A stretch of DNA of 39,530 bases from Flavobacteriales bacterium (GCA_002722245.1 PBLA01000008.1:1-39530); one strand, 5' to 3'; positions 8,062 to 17,020 are shown, counted from the stretch's first letter. The notes: a model not told the origin generated them from the sequence alone. Made by a program: numbers and translations.

Positions 8062-8186
8062 GGGTATATAATTTGATTTTAAAGTTAATTAATCAATTGA
8101 GCAATTCTACAATTTTTCAAATTTGTTCTATTTATATGCTGTTCGCTGCGTTGAAGGATAGAAAAAGAATTCTAATTCGGTAATAT

Positions 8187-8203
8187 TGGCAGTTAAACTG
8201 ACA
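8187..8203. promoter_or_regulatory. Inverted repeat upstream of dnaK (possible operator)
   Basis: TGGCAGTT-A-AACTGACA is a palindrome with 8-bp arms and a single mismatch, about 130 bp upstream of dnaK. TTGGCAG at 8186-8192 is also a perfect inverted match to CTGCCAA at 8231-8237. It may be a binding site for a heat-shock or stress regulator; that role is inferred from the symmetry and the neighbouring chaperone gene. Confidence 0.4.
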
Positions 8204-8266
8204 TGAAAAAAGCCCTTTATTTCCTTACTTCTGCCAACATTTCACCAAAAATTGCAGAATTTGAAC

Positions 8267-8282
8267 TGGCACGCAGATTGAA
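8267..8282 (+). promoter_or_regulatory. Candidate sigma-54-like (-24/-12) promoter of dnaK
   Basis: TGGCACG, four bases, then TTGAA matches the sigma-54 layout TGGCACG-N4-TTGCW. The GG (8268-8269) and G-A (8280-8281) lie exactly 12 bases apart, but the normally conserved C at -12 is an A. It would place the transcript start about 40 bp upstream of the dnaK ATG. This is a consensus match by eye and the -12 deviation weakens it. Confidence 0.4.
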
Positions 8283-8335
8283 CATAGGAAATTGAATTTG
8301 AAATATTTTATTAATTACGACATAAATTTTATACA

Positions 8336-10249
8336 ATGAGTAAGATTATAGGAATAGACTTAGGAACGACCAACTCGTGTGTAGCAGTAATGGAAGGTGC
8401 TGAGCCCGTAGTTATTGCAAACAGTGAGGGTAAGCGAACAACGCCTTCGATTGTTGCGTTTACAGGAGATGGTGAAAGAAAAATAGGGGACCCTGCAAAG
8501 CGTCAGGCGATTACAAACCCAACAAAAACAATTAATTCGATTAAGCGTTTTATGGGGACGAGTTTTGATCGAGTTTCTTCAGACGTTGAACGAGTGCCTT
8601 ATGAGGTTATTAAAGGTGATAACAATACGCCAAGAGTAAAAATTGATGACAGAAATTATACACCTCAAGAGATTTCAGCAATGATTCTTCAGAAAATGAA
8701 ATCTACTGCCAAAGATTTCTTGGGTACTGAAATTACAGAGGCTGTTATTACTGTTCCAGCATATTTTAACGATGCTCAAAGACAAGCTACTAAGGAAGCT
8801 GGAGAAATAGCAGGGTTAAAAGTGAGAAGAATCATTAACGAGCCAACTGCTGCTGCTTTAGCATATGGAATGGATAAGAAAGGTGATGATTTAAATATTG
8901 TTGTATTTGACTGTGGGGGAGGTACACATGATGTTTCTGTTCTTGAACTAGGAGACGGTGTTTTTGAAGTAAAAGCAACAGACGGTGATACGCACTTAGG
9001 TGGTGATGATTTTGATCAAGTAATTATTGATTGGTTAGCACAAGAGTTTATGAATGATGAGAACGTGGACTTGAAAAAAGATCCAATGGCTCTTCAACGA
9101 TTAAAAGAGGCTGCAGAGAAAGCGAAGATTGAATTATCATCTTCAACAACTACTGAAATTAACTTACCTTATATTATGCCGGTTGATGGTATTCCAAAGC
9201 ACTTGGTAAGATCTTTAACGAGAGCTAAGTTTGAACAGTTAGCGGATAGTTTAATCAAACGAACAATTGATCCATGTAAATCGGCGTTGAAAAATGCTGG
9301 ATTGGAAATTTCTGAGATTGATGAGATTATTTTGGTAGGTGGTTCTACAAGAATTCCTGCAATCCAAGATGCTGTTAAATCATTCTTTTCAAAAGAACCT
9401 TCTAAAGGGGTTAATCCTGATGAAGTTGTTGCACTAGGTGCGGCTATTCAGGGAGGAGTATTAACTGGAGATGTTAAGGATGTACTTTTATTGGATGTTA
9501 TTCCATTGTCATTAGGTATTGAAACAATGGGAGGTGTGGCTACAAAAATGATTGAAGCGAACACGACTATTCCAACTAATAAAAAGGAAACGTATTCTAC
9601 TGCTGCTGACAACCAACCTTCAGTTGAGATTAATATCGTACAAGGAGAGCGTCCAATGGCAAAGGATAACAAATCTTTAGGTAGATTCCACTTAGATGGT
9701 ATTCCACCAATGAGAAGAGGGGAACCACAAATTGAGGTGACTTTTGATGTTGATGCGAACGGTATTTTAAATGTTTCTGCCAAGGAATTAAAAACAGGTA
9801 AGGAGCAATCGATTAGAATTGAAGCTTCTTCTGGACTATCTGACGAGGATATTGAAAGAATGAAGAGAGAGGCTGACGAGCACGCTGAAGCAGATAAGGC
9901 TGCCAAAGAAAAGGTAGATAAAGTAAATGCTGCTGATTCAATGATTTTCTCTGTTGAAAAGCAATTAGAGGAAATTAAGGATAAAGTTGACGAGGCTAAA
10001 CTTGCTCCTGTTAAGGAAGCGGTAGAGGAATTAAAGAAAGCGCATGCTGCGCAGGATGTTGCTCAGATTGATACAGCGACAGAAAAATTAAATGCTGCAC
10101 TTCAAACTATTCAGGCTGATGTTCAGGCGGCTTATGCTCAACAGCAACAAGCTGGAGGGGATGCTGCTGGTGCTCAACCAGGTGCTGATCAGGCACAAGG
10201 AAATGCTGATGAAGAAGTGACTGATGTTGATTTTGAAGAGGTGAAGTAA
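8336..10249 (+). CDS. dnaK: Chaperone protein DnaK (Hsp70)
   Basis: DnaK is an ATP-driven cytoplasmic chaperone that works with DnaJ and GrpE, neither of which is in this window. The 637-residue protein has the nucleotide-binding domain ([17 protein letters not shown] at 5-21, KRFMG with Lys70, [21 protein letters not shown]). The linker and substrate domain follow ([19 protein letters not shown]), then the C-terminal lid and a Gln/Ala/Gly-rich tail ending in a [10 protein letters not shown]-type acidic tip. The second phosphate loop reads DCGGGTHD (192-199) where most bacteria have DLGGGTFD. The His is, to my recollection, common in Flavobacteria; Cys193 is less usual. It is monocistronic, with a strong terminator 30 nt after the stop. 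Confidence 0.98.
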   Translation: MSKIIGIDLGTTNSCVAVMEGAEPVVIANSEGKRTTPSIVAFTGDGERKIGDPAKRQAITNPTKTINSIKRFMGTSFDRVSSDVERVPYEVIKGDNNTPRVKIDDRNYTPQEISAMILQKMKSTAKDFLGTEITEAVITVPAYFNDAQRQATKEAGEIAGLKVRRIINEPTAAALAYGMDKKGDDLNIVVFDCGGGTHDVSVLELGDGVFEVKATDGDTHLGGDDFDQVIIDWLAQEFMNDENVDLKKDPMALQRLKEAAEKAKIELSSSTTTEINLPYIMPVDGIPKHLVRSLTRAKFEQLADSLIKRTIDPCKSALKNAGLEISEIDEIILVGGSTRIPAIQDAVKSFFSKEPSKGVNPDEVVALGAAIQGGVLTGDVKDVLLLDVIPLSLGIETMGGVATKMIEANTTIPTNKKETYSTAADNQPSVEINIVQGERPMAKDNKSLGRFHLDGIPPMRRGEPQIEVTFDVDANGILNVSAKELKTGKEQSIRIEASSGLSDEDIERMKREADEHAEADKAAKEKVDKVNAADSMIFSVEKQLEEIKDKVDEAKLAPVKEAVEELKKAHAAQDVAQIDTATEKLNAALQTIQADVQAAYAQQQQAGGDAAGAQPGADQAQGNADEEVTDVDFEEVK

Positions 10250-10278
10250 TTTATAATCCTCTTATAATGATAGAATTA

Positions 10279-10306
10279 TCCCTCGCCTTTTGGTGAGGGA
10301 TTTTTT
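10279..10306 (+). terminator. Rho-independent terminator of dnaK
   Basis: A 9-bp stem, TCCCTCGCC / GGTGAGGGA with one G-U pair and a TTTT loop, is followed directly by six Ts. It lies 30 nt after the dnaK stop. The T-run overlaps the stop codon of the convergent gene ending at 10305. Confidence 0.9.
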
Positions 10307-11351
10307 ATTTAATCCTTTTTATTTGATTGACGTTTTGAAGAATTAAAACAAAAGGGAAGTTTACTTCCTTAATGTCATCAATAAATTCAGGGGATTCTCT
10401 AAGGAATAAAAAGAGTTCATCTTCCATGACTTCAAACGATTCAATGTTGTAATAGTAGTTTTCTTTATCCATAATTACATCATTATTAAATTCAAATAGA
10501 TCGCCTTTTTGAGGATGTACTAAAAAGAGTTTGTTTTCCATTCCAGGATATGGATGGGTGAGTACTAAAAAATAATCTTTATATTTTCCAATTTGTTGAA
10601 TAGACTCCCATTTTAGTTTTTGAAGATTTTGATATAAAATACCATCTGCAACGAAGAATATTTGATGAGCTGTATCGGTTTCCATATAAATGGAATGACC
10701 GGTTTTAAATATTCTTGATGAACCAATTGTATCAACTAATTCAGGCCATTCAGGGCGCAAATTAAATTTGGTGATTTGTCTTGCTTTATTGAGTTTTTCT
10801 GCATCAAACGTAATCCAGCTTTTTGAGGTAGAATCCGTTTTTCCATGAATAGTATTTAATTTTTTAATGATTTTCCCTTTTGCTAATAAGCGATGTGAAG
10901 TGGGAGGGTCGTAGAAGGTTTTTCTAATTTTTGGATTGAAGGTTGCGTGTGAAGTAAAATACCTTTTGTCAGTCATCTCCTTTTTTGAAGAGTACACGTC
11001 AAGTAGCCATCCTAAAGTAGGGTCTAGTGTCTTACTCGCAGGTGTTTTAAAGATTATTGAGTCCACAAATTGAGTGATTTTTTTGTATTGAGGCGCCAAT
11101 AACTCGTCACATATGGGTACTGTATTTATAAGTGAAGGGTGATTAATTTGAGGTTTTATATTGAGTGTACATTTTTTTTCGCCTTGGTCATATGTTAGAA
11201 CAGCATAATCAATTTCTCCTAAATAGGTGTTGATTAATAGTTGTTCGATTGCTCCATCTCCATCAAAATCTTCTTTAATAATACGTATATCACGCTGTCC
11301 AAAAACAGCATGGGTAAATAACCAGATTATGCTTAGTGTTAAGTATCTCAA
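10305..11351 (-). CDS. Secreted protein of unknown function
   Basis: The predicted product has 348 residues and starts at a TTG whose TTGA overlaps the stop codon of the upstream DUF4919 gene, implying translational coupling. No ATG fits, and the TTG gives a good signal peptide ending HAVFG-Q at residues 1-18. The mature part opens with a DFDGDG motif (27-33), a calcium-loop-like sequence seen in VCBS/FG-GAP propeller proteins. There is no second copy, so I do not assign that family. The rest is a mix of beta-rich and lysine-rich segments that I do not recognise. It is the last gene of a three-gene minus-strand group (13038 to 10305). Confidence 0.7.
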   Translation of the reverse strand: MRYLTLSIIWLFTHAVFGQRDIRIIKEDFDGDGAIEQLLINTYLGEIDYAVLTYDQGEKKCTLNIKPQINHPSLINTVPICDELLAPQYKKITQFVDSIIFKTPASKTLDPTLGWLLDVYSSKKEMTDKRYFTSHATFNPKIRKTFYDPPTSHRLLAKGKIIKKLNTIHGKTDSTSKSWITFDAEKLNKARQITKFNLRPEWPELVDTIGSSRIFKTGHSIYMETDTAHQIFFVADGILYQNLQKLKWESIQQIGKYKDYFLVLTHPYPGMENKLFLVHPQKGDLFEFNNDVIMDKENYYYNIESFEVMEDELFLFLRESPEFIDDIKEVNFPFVLILQNVNQIKRIK

Positions 11352-12025
11352 AATCGTCTGAATTCTTGAATCAATGAGGTGTCAAAATAAAGATCAAATT
11401 GCTCAAAATCTTTAAATACGGTAACTACTTCATACGTATGTTTTTTCTTTCTTTTTCGAACTCTTTTTTTAATTTGCATTCTCTGAAGTTGCGTGAGTAC
11501 TTCTATGTCCTTTAAACCTGTTATAATATAGGCTGTTTCCATTGATTTTCCATCTCCTGATTTAAGAATCATATTACCAAGACGCTCGTAAATAATTCGA
11601 TGCTGTTTAGCTCGAATGGTGTCTGTAAGGCTGTTGTAAGCATGTGAGATTTCAACATGGCCCATAAGGCATGTTGGATAATAACTAATTAATGAGTCTG
11701 CATATTTTAATGCTTTTTTCCATTCTTTATTATCATTAAGTGCCATGATTTTTAATTCTAAGCTTAAAAATCGATCTGGATTGTAATCTGGTTGAAGGAC
11801 ATAGCCATAATATCCCATGGCTATAGCGGTGTCAGAAACAGTTGAGTCTGGTCTCCATATTTTTAGGATCATATCTTCAATATAATAGGTTGTATCTACT
11901 TGGGTTGTTAACAGGGTGATTTGATCCAAAGTATAGCCATAGATTGTTTTTTTAAACTTGTAACCGCTCTGAGCATAGGAAGATAATGATAGAAGTATGC
12001 AAAGAATTAGAGAGGCTTTTTTCAT
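11348..12025 (-). CDS. DUF4919 family exported protein
   Basis: The predicted product has 225 residues. I chose the ATG at 12025 because it begins the signal peptide MKKASLILCILLSLSSYAQ; the longer frame from 12106 puts 27 unlikely residues ahead of it. It shows the DUF4919 hallmarks: GYYGYVLQPDYNP, a tetratricopeptide-like helical pair around ALKYADSLISYYPTCLMGH, and KSGDGKSMETAYII. The family is largely restricted to Bacteroidota and has no known function. The C-terminus is very basic (KKRVRKRKKKH). Its stop overlaps the start of the next gene by 4 nt. Confidence 0.75.
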   Translation of the reverse strand: MKKASLILCILLSLSSYAQSGYKFKKTIYGYTLDQITLLTTQVDTTYYIEDMILKIWRPDSTVSDTAIAMGYYGYVLQPDYNPDRFLSLELKIMALNDNKEWKKALKYADSLISYYPTCLMGHVEISHAYNSLTDTIRAKQHRIIYERLGNMILKSGDGKSMETAYIITGLKDIEVLTQLQRMQIKKRVRKRKKKHTYEVVTVFKDFEQFDLYFDTSLIQEFRRF

Positions 12026-12150
12026 TTTTTTTGGTACGATTGAAGTATTCAAATGTTGCATAAGATAAGAAATATAGGAACTACATTTATATAGTTTTAG
12101 CTGCAATATTTATCCTTGTGAAAATAAGGTTGCAGAGTCTTCTTTTTCTT

Positions 12151-13038
12151 TTAATATTCCATCGTATTGATGCCAAGGAAATCTTTTGAAAATGGTGCTT
12201 TATTTTGAAGAGATCCTCGATCATAGATTCTTTTTAAGCATTTGTTTTGATGGGCATAAAAATCCGATACGTTTCTTATTTCAGTTGCTTCTAAGTGTAT
12301 TTTTTCTTTTATGTTTTTAAGGTAGTGATGAAGTATATATTGTTGCAGTCCACCAGTAGATAATATTTGTTTATTATTATGGTCATAAACAAAGTGGTGT
12401 TTATTCAATAAATCAGCATGGTTTATGACTACTCGTTGATCATTTTGCTGAGATGAGTAAATTATTTTGTCATTTTGTTTAATTACTGTTTTTATGTTTT
12501 TGTGCCATCCGTTTTGATTTTCATAGTGATTGGTATAATAGTTAATGATAATAGGGTGGCTTAGGCGAACTTTTTCATTAACAGAATAATGCTGTATTTT
12601 TTCAATTGAATTAATTCGAGTGTTCTTTTTCAAGTACATTGTATTGGTGTCCGGTAATTCATTAATTTCGATACGAAGGTATTCTTTCATATTATATTCA
12701 TTGACATGATGAGATTGCCCATAATCATCTGCCATAAATTTGTAGGTTGAATGATATTTTATTCCGTAAAGTATAGCAGCGAGTAATTTGTCATTAGAAG
12801 TATTGCTTGAAATAACAAAGGTTTCTTTCGGGTTGATTTGTATCGATTTTTTCGTTTCGACTAAATTTCCGTAGATGATTTTTTTATACTTTTTTTTGGA
12901 TGTTCTTTCTTTTTGAAAAGTGGGATCAAATACTTTTTTTAAGTATGTGTCGTAATGCTTGTCAATTCTATTATATTGAGCGTTAATTTGTTGAATAGAA
13001 ATTACACAAGAGAATAGGATCACCATAAACTGCTTCAT
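12151..13038 (-). CDS. Exported protein of unknown function
   Basis: The predicted product has 295 residues with a signal peptide (MKQFMVILFSCVISIQQINA-Q). The mature part is rich in Lys, Asn, Tyr and His, with no domain that I recognise. Base composition is slightly more A/T-rich than the surrounding housekeeping genes. It lies 125 nt upstream of the DUF4919 gene on the same strand, so co-transcription is possible. All three products of this group carry signal peptides, which suggests an envelope role; that is inference. Confidence 0.6.
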   Translation of the reverse strand: MKQFMVILFSCVISIQQINAQYNRIDKHYDTYLKKVFDPTFQKERTSKKKYKKIIYGNLVETKKSIQINPKETFVISSNTSNDKLLAAILYGIKYHSTYKFMADDYGQSHHVNEYNMKEYLRIEINELPDTNTMYLKKNTRINSIEKIQHYSVNEKVRLSHPIIINYYTNHYENQNGWHKNIKTVIKQNDKIIYSSQQNDQRVVINHADLLNKHHFVYDHNNKQILSTGGLQQYILHHYLKNIKEKIHLEATEIRNVSDFYAHQNKCLKRIYDRGSLQNKAPFSKDFLGINTMEY

Positions 13039-13069
13039 GATGATGTTAGAGAAAAAAACATGCCAAAAA

Positions 13070-13297
13070 TTAATGAATTAATAATTTCTTAACCTCTTTA
13101 TGAATTTCCTCTGGAATGAGCAGTCTATAGTTTAATCCATTTTTATTTCCAATTCGGGTAGCTACATAGGCTAAAAATCCTTTATTGGTGATTTTTTTGG
13201 ACAATTGTACTGCATGTTCCATTTTTTTAAATACTGCAATAGTTACCATTCTTAATTCTTTTGAAGGGTTTACTGAATGGTTTTTAAGTTGTTGCAT
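13070..13297 (-). CDS. Small SPOR-like protein, no signal peptide
   Basis: The predicted product has 75 residues. From residue 17 the pattern MVTIAVFKK, HAVQLSKKITNKGF, AYVATRIGNKNG, LNYRLLI and EEIHKEVKKLL follows the beta-alpha-beta-beta-alpha order of SPOR domains, which bind denuded peptidoglycan. The last beta strand is missing, and there is no export signal or membrane segment, so septal binding is unlikely as it stands. The start could also be the internal Met17 (13249). It might be a degraded remnant of a larger SPOR protein or a real small protein. It ends 31 nt before the following gene. The call rests on pattern only. Confidence 0.5.
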   Translation of the reverse strand: MQQLKNHSVNPSKELRMVTIAVFKKMEHAVQLSKKITNKGFLAYVATRIGNKNGLNYRLLIPEEIHKEVKKLLIH

Positions 13298-13307
13298 TAC
13301 TTTTATA

Positions 13308-13368
13308 GACTTTTTTTAAGTCATGATTGGTAACAAAACAAGTGTTTTGTTGTTATAGCTTTACCAAT
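13308..13368. ncRNA. Structured intergenic segment, possible small RNA or tRNA-like relic
   Basis: Within the 136-bp gap 13298-13433 there are nested inverted repeats: GACTT/AAGTC at 13308-13322, ATTGGTAA at 13326-13333 with TTACCAAT at 13361-13368, and AACAAAAC at 13332-13339 with GTTTTGTT at 13344-13351. On the minus strand from 13379 the sequence begins GGCACAACTCAATTGGTAAA, which recalls a tRNA acceptor/D-arm. The 3' acceptor strand and a TTCGA T-loop are missing, so no functional tRNA is supported. A terminator facing the + strand follows at 13409-13435. This is a candidate only. Confidence 0.3.
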
Positions 13369-13408
13369 TGAGTTGTGCCTTAATTTGGTTGGAAAATGTC
13401 AATGTAGG

Positions 13409-13435
13409 AAGGCTGTTCTTGAACAGCCTTTTTTT
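13409..13435 (+). terminator. Intrinsic terminator-like hairpin
   Basis: A perfect 10-bp stem (AAGGCTGTTC / GAACAGCCTT) with a 2-nt TT loop is followed by TTTTT on the + strand. Genes on both sides run on the minus strand, for which only a weak U-rich tail (UUCCUAC) follows. It may still serve the minus gene ending at 13434, or it may end a + strand transcript from the structured gap. Confidence 0.7.
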
Positions 13436-14237
13436 AGTCGTGGTTTTCTAGTTTTATAGAGTTCGCAACGGAAACAGGAATACCCTCTTCAATAGTATAA
13501 ATAACAGCAACTATACCTGTGTTATCAAGTGTTTCTCCTGATAAGTCTAACGTTAAAATTTCTCGAAATTCGTCTCCTTTAGCTGCAGCATCTAAATCTT
13601 TTCCCAAACTTGGGGTTAATGCGGATACAACTTTATTTTTCATGGTGAAAAGTGATGTTCCTTCATCTGTGGCTTGATTTGCCAGTTCGGATTTCCGATA
13701 AGAATAAACGGCTAACCGATGAGAGGAGGCACTGAAAGATTTATTATATGATCCTTTTACATAAACTTTTAAATTGCCTTGACTTAAGGACGATTTTATT
13801 CCAAGATTGATGTCTGGTTGGATTTGTCTTTGAGTAATAATAGATTGATAAAGTTCAAGGGTATCAATGTTGTGGCATTGCATATTACTAAAAAAAGCAG
13901 GCGTAGTTTCCAATGTTTCATTACCGTTATTGTCAAAAACAAATTTAATTTCTTCTGCAATATTGGAATAGTGTATATCTGTTAATGCGGGGTACATCAT
14001 TACGCCATTTACAAACTCACCTTCGATACTATCAATGGTATTATTTAAAATAGCTTGTAGTTTAGGTTGTGCATGATCAGCGCAAATGGGTAAATCGGTA
14101 TTGCTAAATACAAACACAAACGGTCTGTATTCTGATTCTATCGTGATGCTATTCCAAAATGAACTAGATTGGTTATTGTATCTACAACTTACTAGGGACA
14201 GAATTATAGAGAGAAAGAGGAGCAGTTTTTTTGACAT
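13434..14237 (-). CDS. Lipoprotein of unknown function, possibly Omp28-like
   Basis: The predicted lipoprotein has 267 residues, a signal peptide and the lipobox LVSC with Cys18. The centre, with a LKVYVKGSY strand followed by HRLAVYSYRKSELANQ and a Lys/Val segment, is reminiscent of the Omp28-related family of Bacteroidota outer-membrane lipoproteins, but I would not assign it firmly. It lacks a thioredoxin-like CxxC motif. It is divergent from the large metallopeptidase-like gene at 14297, and the two share a 59-bp start-to-start region that must hold both promoters. Confidence 0.6.
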   Translation of the reverse strand: MSKKLLLFLSIILSLVSCRYNNQSSSFWNSITIESEYRPFVFVFSNTDLPICADHAQPKLQAILNNTIDSIEGEFVNGVMMYPALTDIHYSNIAEEIKFVFDNNGNETLETTPAFFSNMQCHNIDTLELYQSIITQRQIQPDINLGIKSSLSQGNLKVYVKGSYNKSFSASSHRLAVYSYRKSELANQATDEGTSLFTMKNKVVSALTPSLGKDLDAAAKGDEFREILTLDLSGETLDNTGIVAVIYTIEEGIPVSVANSIKLENHD

Positions 14238-14296
14238 AGAGATTTTAAAATATAATATTGTACTACTATTTTTTGATCGTTAAAATAACGTTTTTA

Positions 14297-17020
14297 GTGC
14301 ATATTCGTTGCCTCTTATATCTACTTTTTCTTCTTTCCCTTATGGTTGATGCGCAGTATTATTCCCTAGGGCAAAATCCGAGCTCAACTCGATGGAAGCA
14401 AATTAATACGGAAAGTTTTCAGTTGATTTTTCCTTATGATTTTGAAGATAGAGCTCAAGAATTGGCTAATATATTAGTTTATGCAAATGAGGTTGCCAGA
14501 AATTCATTGGAAACAAAGCCGAAGAAAATATCCATTATCCTTCAAAATAATACTACAGTAGACAATGGGTTTGTTACGTTGGCACCTAAACGGTCGGAGT
14601 TTTATGGGACACCTTCTCAAGAAAATGAAGGAGTGGACTGGTTGAAAAAACTAGCTGTACATGAATACCGTCATGTGGTTCAGTTTGAAAAATACAATGA
14701 GGGGGTGGGAAAAGTTTTAAAATTGATGTTTGGGCAACAAGGTATGGGTGCACTTATTCTATTAACAACGCCTTTATGGATGTTGGAAGGAGATGCTGTT
14801 CATACTGAAACAGAGTTCACCGAACGAGGGAGAGGTAAGTATGGTCCTTTTTTAAGAGAATTTGAGGCTCAAATTGCAGAACTTAATCCGATAAGTTATG
14901 AGAAAGCGGCATTTGGGTCATTTAAGCAGTATGTCACTGATCATTACAAACTGGGTTTTTATTTGTCTGAATTTGTTTCTGAAAATTATGGTAGAGATGT
15001 TTGGGATAGTGTTTTGCATTGTGTGGTTAGAAACCCACTTCCGCCTTATCCTTTTAGTTTTCATTTAAAACGAATTACGGGTAAAACTACAAGTCAGCTA
15101 TATGCGGATTTGATTACAAATAGACTTCAGATTCAGTCGAATCGATCGGGGTTTTATGATACAACGCCATACGAAGAGATTTCGCCGAAAAGCATTGATT
15201 TTTCGAGTTATCAAAACCCTGTTTTAACAGAGGATACTGCTGTTATTGCGGTGAAAAAATCGTTTAATCATCCCGTGAGAATTGTAAAATTAAAAGGTGG
15301 AGAGGAGAGCTTAGTGCATATTCCAGGAGTATTTGATGGTAATACGCTTTCATACGGTTCAAATATGCTGATTTGGTCTGAAAAAAGAAAACATCCCAGA
15401 TGGGATTATCTGGACTACAGTGAGGTTGTAATTTTTGATATTAAGTCTAAAAAAAGAAGGCGATTAAAAAGAAAAACGAGGTGGTTTTCGCCTACATTCA
15501 GTCCTGATGGCAATCAAATTGCCCTAATTGAAATTGATAAGGCTAATGATGTTTATTTGAACATTGTGGATTTAGAAGGGAATAGTGTGAAAAGGGTGTT
15601 CCTAACGGATAAAAATGCGTATCACGTGAATTGGTATGCTACCAATAAGATAGTAGTGGCAATAAATGATAATGGTAAAGGTTCATTAGGGATTGTTGAT
15701 CTTGAGTTTTTATCTGTTCGTAAAACAGCCTCATTAACTAAGCCAATAAGTTATCCTACTCCTTACAAAGAGGGTTTTCTTATCCAAACACTCGATAAAA
15801 ATAAAGATTGTATTGCTTATTTTATTGAGGAAGATGATGTTGTTAAGCTTCACGCTGTGGTCAATCCTGAATTTGGGTTAGATTTTATTTCCATTGATTC
15901 TGTGGGGAATGAGGTGATTTACTCCGATTATCATAGTCAGGGATCGGTGATTGTTCGATCTGAGATTGAAATTGGAGAAAAGATTCAATTTTCTGCTCCT
16001 GTGCAACTACCACGAATGCCTGCAAAAACTTTTGAAGTAAAAAAGTATCGTCCGTTATTAAATTTATTTAATTTTCACAGTTGGGCTCCATTATCATTGA
16101 ATCCTGATGCTGAGGTAGCGGGTTTAGGAGCTTCGTTGTTTTCTCAAAACTTACTGAGTTCATCTATACTAAGTCTTAATTATGATTACTTGTTTTATAC
16201 TCGAGAGGAGAATTGGAGTGTGAAGTATAATTTTGAACACTTTTATCCGAAAATATTTGCCGAATCATCATTCAATGTTGCGCCAAATTCTCAGATACAA
16301 AATGTTTCGGTGGATATTCAATCAATAAATTATCAGGGTGGGTCGAGTTTGAATTTGTACTTCAATGGATCGAAATTTCGCAAGACATTTATTATGAAGG
16401 GTGCTTATGTGTATAATGAGGCTAAATATGATTTTGAAGAAGGTTATGTTGATACCCTTGTTACTCAGGAAAACACGCAATGGTTTGGTGTTTTTTCTGT
16501 GAATCATAAATATGGTTTGCGCGATATTTATTCTCCATGGAGTTTCATGCTTTCTTCTGCTTCTTTTATCAATTTGAGAAGTAGTCAAAATGCACATGTG
16601 TTAAATGCCGTTGCAACAGTTCCAGGGGTGTTGAAAAATGACGGGCTAAAAATTTCATTGGGTAAACAATGGGGGACAGACGTTTATGTTCCAAATTACT
16701 TGAATGAACCTCGAGGGGTGCTCAATCAGAGCTTTACACGTGGTGAGCGAATGAGTATTGAGTATGGACTGCCATTGTGGTATCCGGATTTAAAACTGAA
16801 TAGATTGGCCTATTTTCAGAGAATAAGAGCAAATTGCTTTTATGATTTTCTGCAGGTTTTTGATGATCAATCGCTTTCCTATTTCAGTTCTATTGGAGGA
16901 ACGGTCTATTTTGACTTCAATCCGTTAAGATATGCTTATTTGACTGAAATTGGTTTCCAATTTGGTGTGGACAGGTCAAAGCAATTTTTCTTTGGTCCTA
17001 GTTTCAATATTATTTATTGA
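14297..17020 (+). CDS. HExxH metallopeptidase-like protein with TolB-type propeller and probable outer-membrane barrel
   Basis: The predicted product is about 907 residues. I chose the GTG at 14297, which gives a normal signal peptide (HIRCLLYLLFLLSLMVDA-Q); an in-frame ATG at 14258 would add 13 residues. A gluzincin-like site is visible: HEYRH (His122, Glu123, His126) and, 38 residues after the last His, WMLEGDA with Glu164 as a likely third zinc ligand. From about 290 to 590 there are repeated propeller strands, including the TolB/WD40-like WFSPTFSPDGNQIALIEID. The last ~300 residues are alternating aromatic beta strands that end in FGPSFNIIY, as in outer-membrane beta-barrels. The whole may be a surface protease or assembly protein. 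Domain extents are by eye. The 3' end overlaps the convergent gene by 11 nt. Confidence 0.75.
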   Translation: MHIRCLLYLLFLLSLMVDAQYYSLGQNPSSTRWKQINTESFQLIFPYDFEDRAQELANILVYANEVARNSLETKPKKISIILQNNTTVDNGFVTLAPKRSEFYGTPSQENEGVDWLKKLAVHEYRHVVQFEKYNEGVGKVLKLMFGQQGMGALILLTTPLWMLEGDAVHTETEFTERGRGKYGPFLREFEAQIAELNPISYEKAAFGSFKQYVTDHYKLGFYLSEFVSENYGRDVWDSVLHCVVRNPLPPYPFSFHLKRITGKTTSQLYADLITNRLQIQSNRSGFYDTTPYEEISPKSIDFSSYQNPVLTEDTAVIAVKKSFNHPVRIVKLKGGEESLVHIPGVFDGNTLSYGSNMLIWSEKRKHPRWDYLDYSEVVIFDIKSKKRRRLKRKTRWFSPTFSPDGNQIALIEIDKANDVYLNIVDLEGNSVKRVFLTDKNAYHVNWYATNKIVVAINDNGKGSLGIVDLEFLSVRKTASLTKPISYPTPYKEGFLIQTLDKNKDCIAYFIEEDDVVKLHAVVNPEFGLDFISIDSVGNEVIYSDYHSQGSVIVRSEIEIGEKIQFSAPVQLPRMPAKTFEVKKYRPLLNLFNFHSWAPLSLNPDAEVAGLGASLFSQNLLSSSILSLNYDYLFYTREENWSVKYNFEHFYPKIFAESSFNVAPNSQIQNVSVDIQSINYQGGSSLNLYFNGSKFRKTFIMKGAYVYNEAKYDFEEGYVDTLVTQENTQWFGVFSVNHKYGLRDIYSPWSFMLSSASFINLRSSQNAHVLNAVATVPGVLKNDGLKISLGKQWGTDVYVPNYLNEPRGVLNQSFTRGERMSIEYGLPLWYPDLKLNRLAYFQRIRANCFYDFLQVFDDQSLSYFSSIGGTVYFDFNPLRYAYLTEIGFQFGVDRSKQFFFGPSFNIIY

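Noticed and set aside
9448-9906. 152-residue minus-strand reading frame
   Set aside because: It is antisense to conserved dnaK coding sequence.
13310-13380. Possible tRNA gene on the minus strand (starts GGCACA, CTCAATTGG D-arm-like)
   Set aside because: The 3' acceptor strand, the TTCGA T-loop and a proper D-stem are missing; at most a relic, kept only as part of the structured segment.
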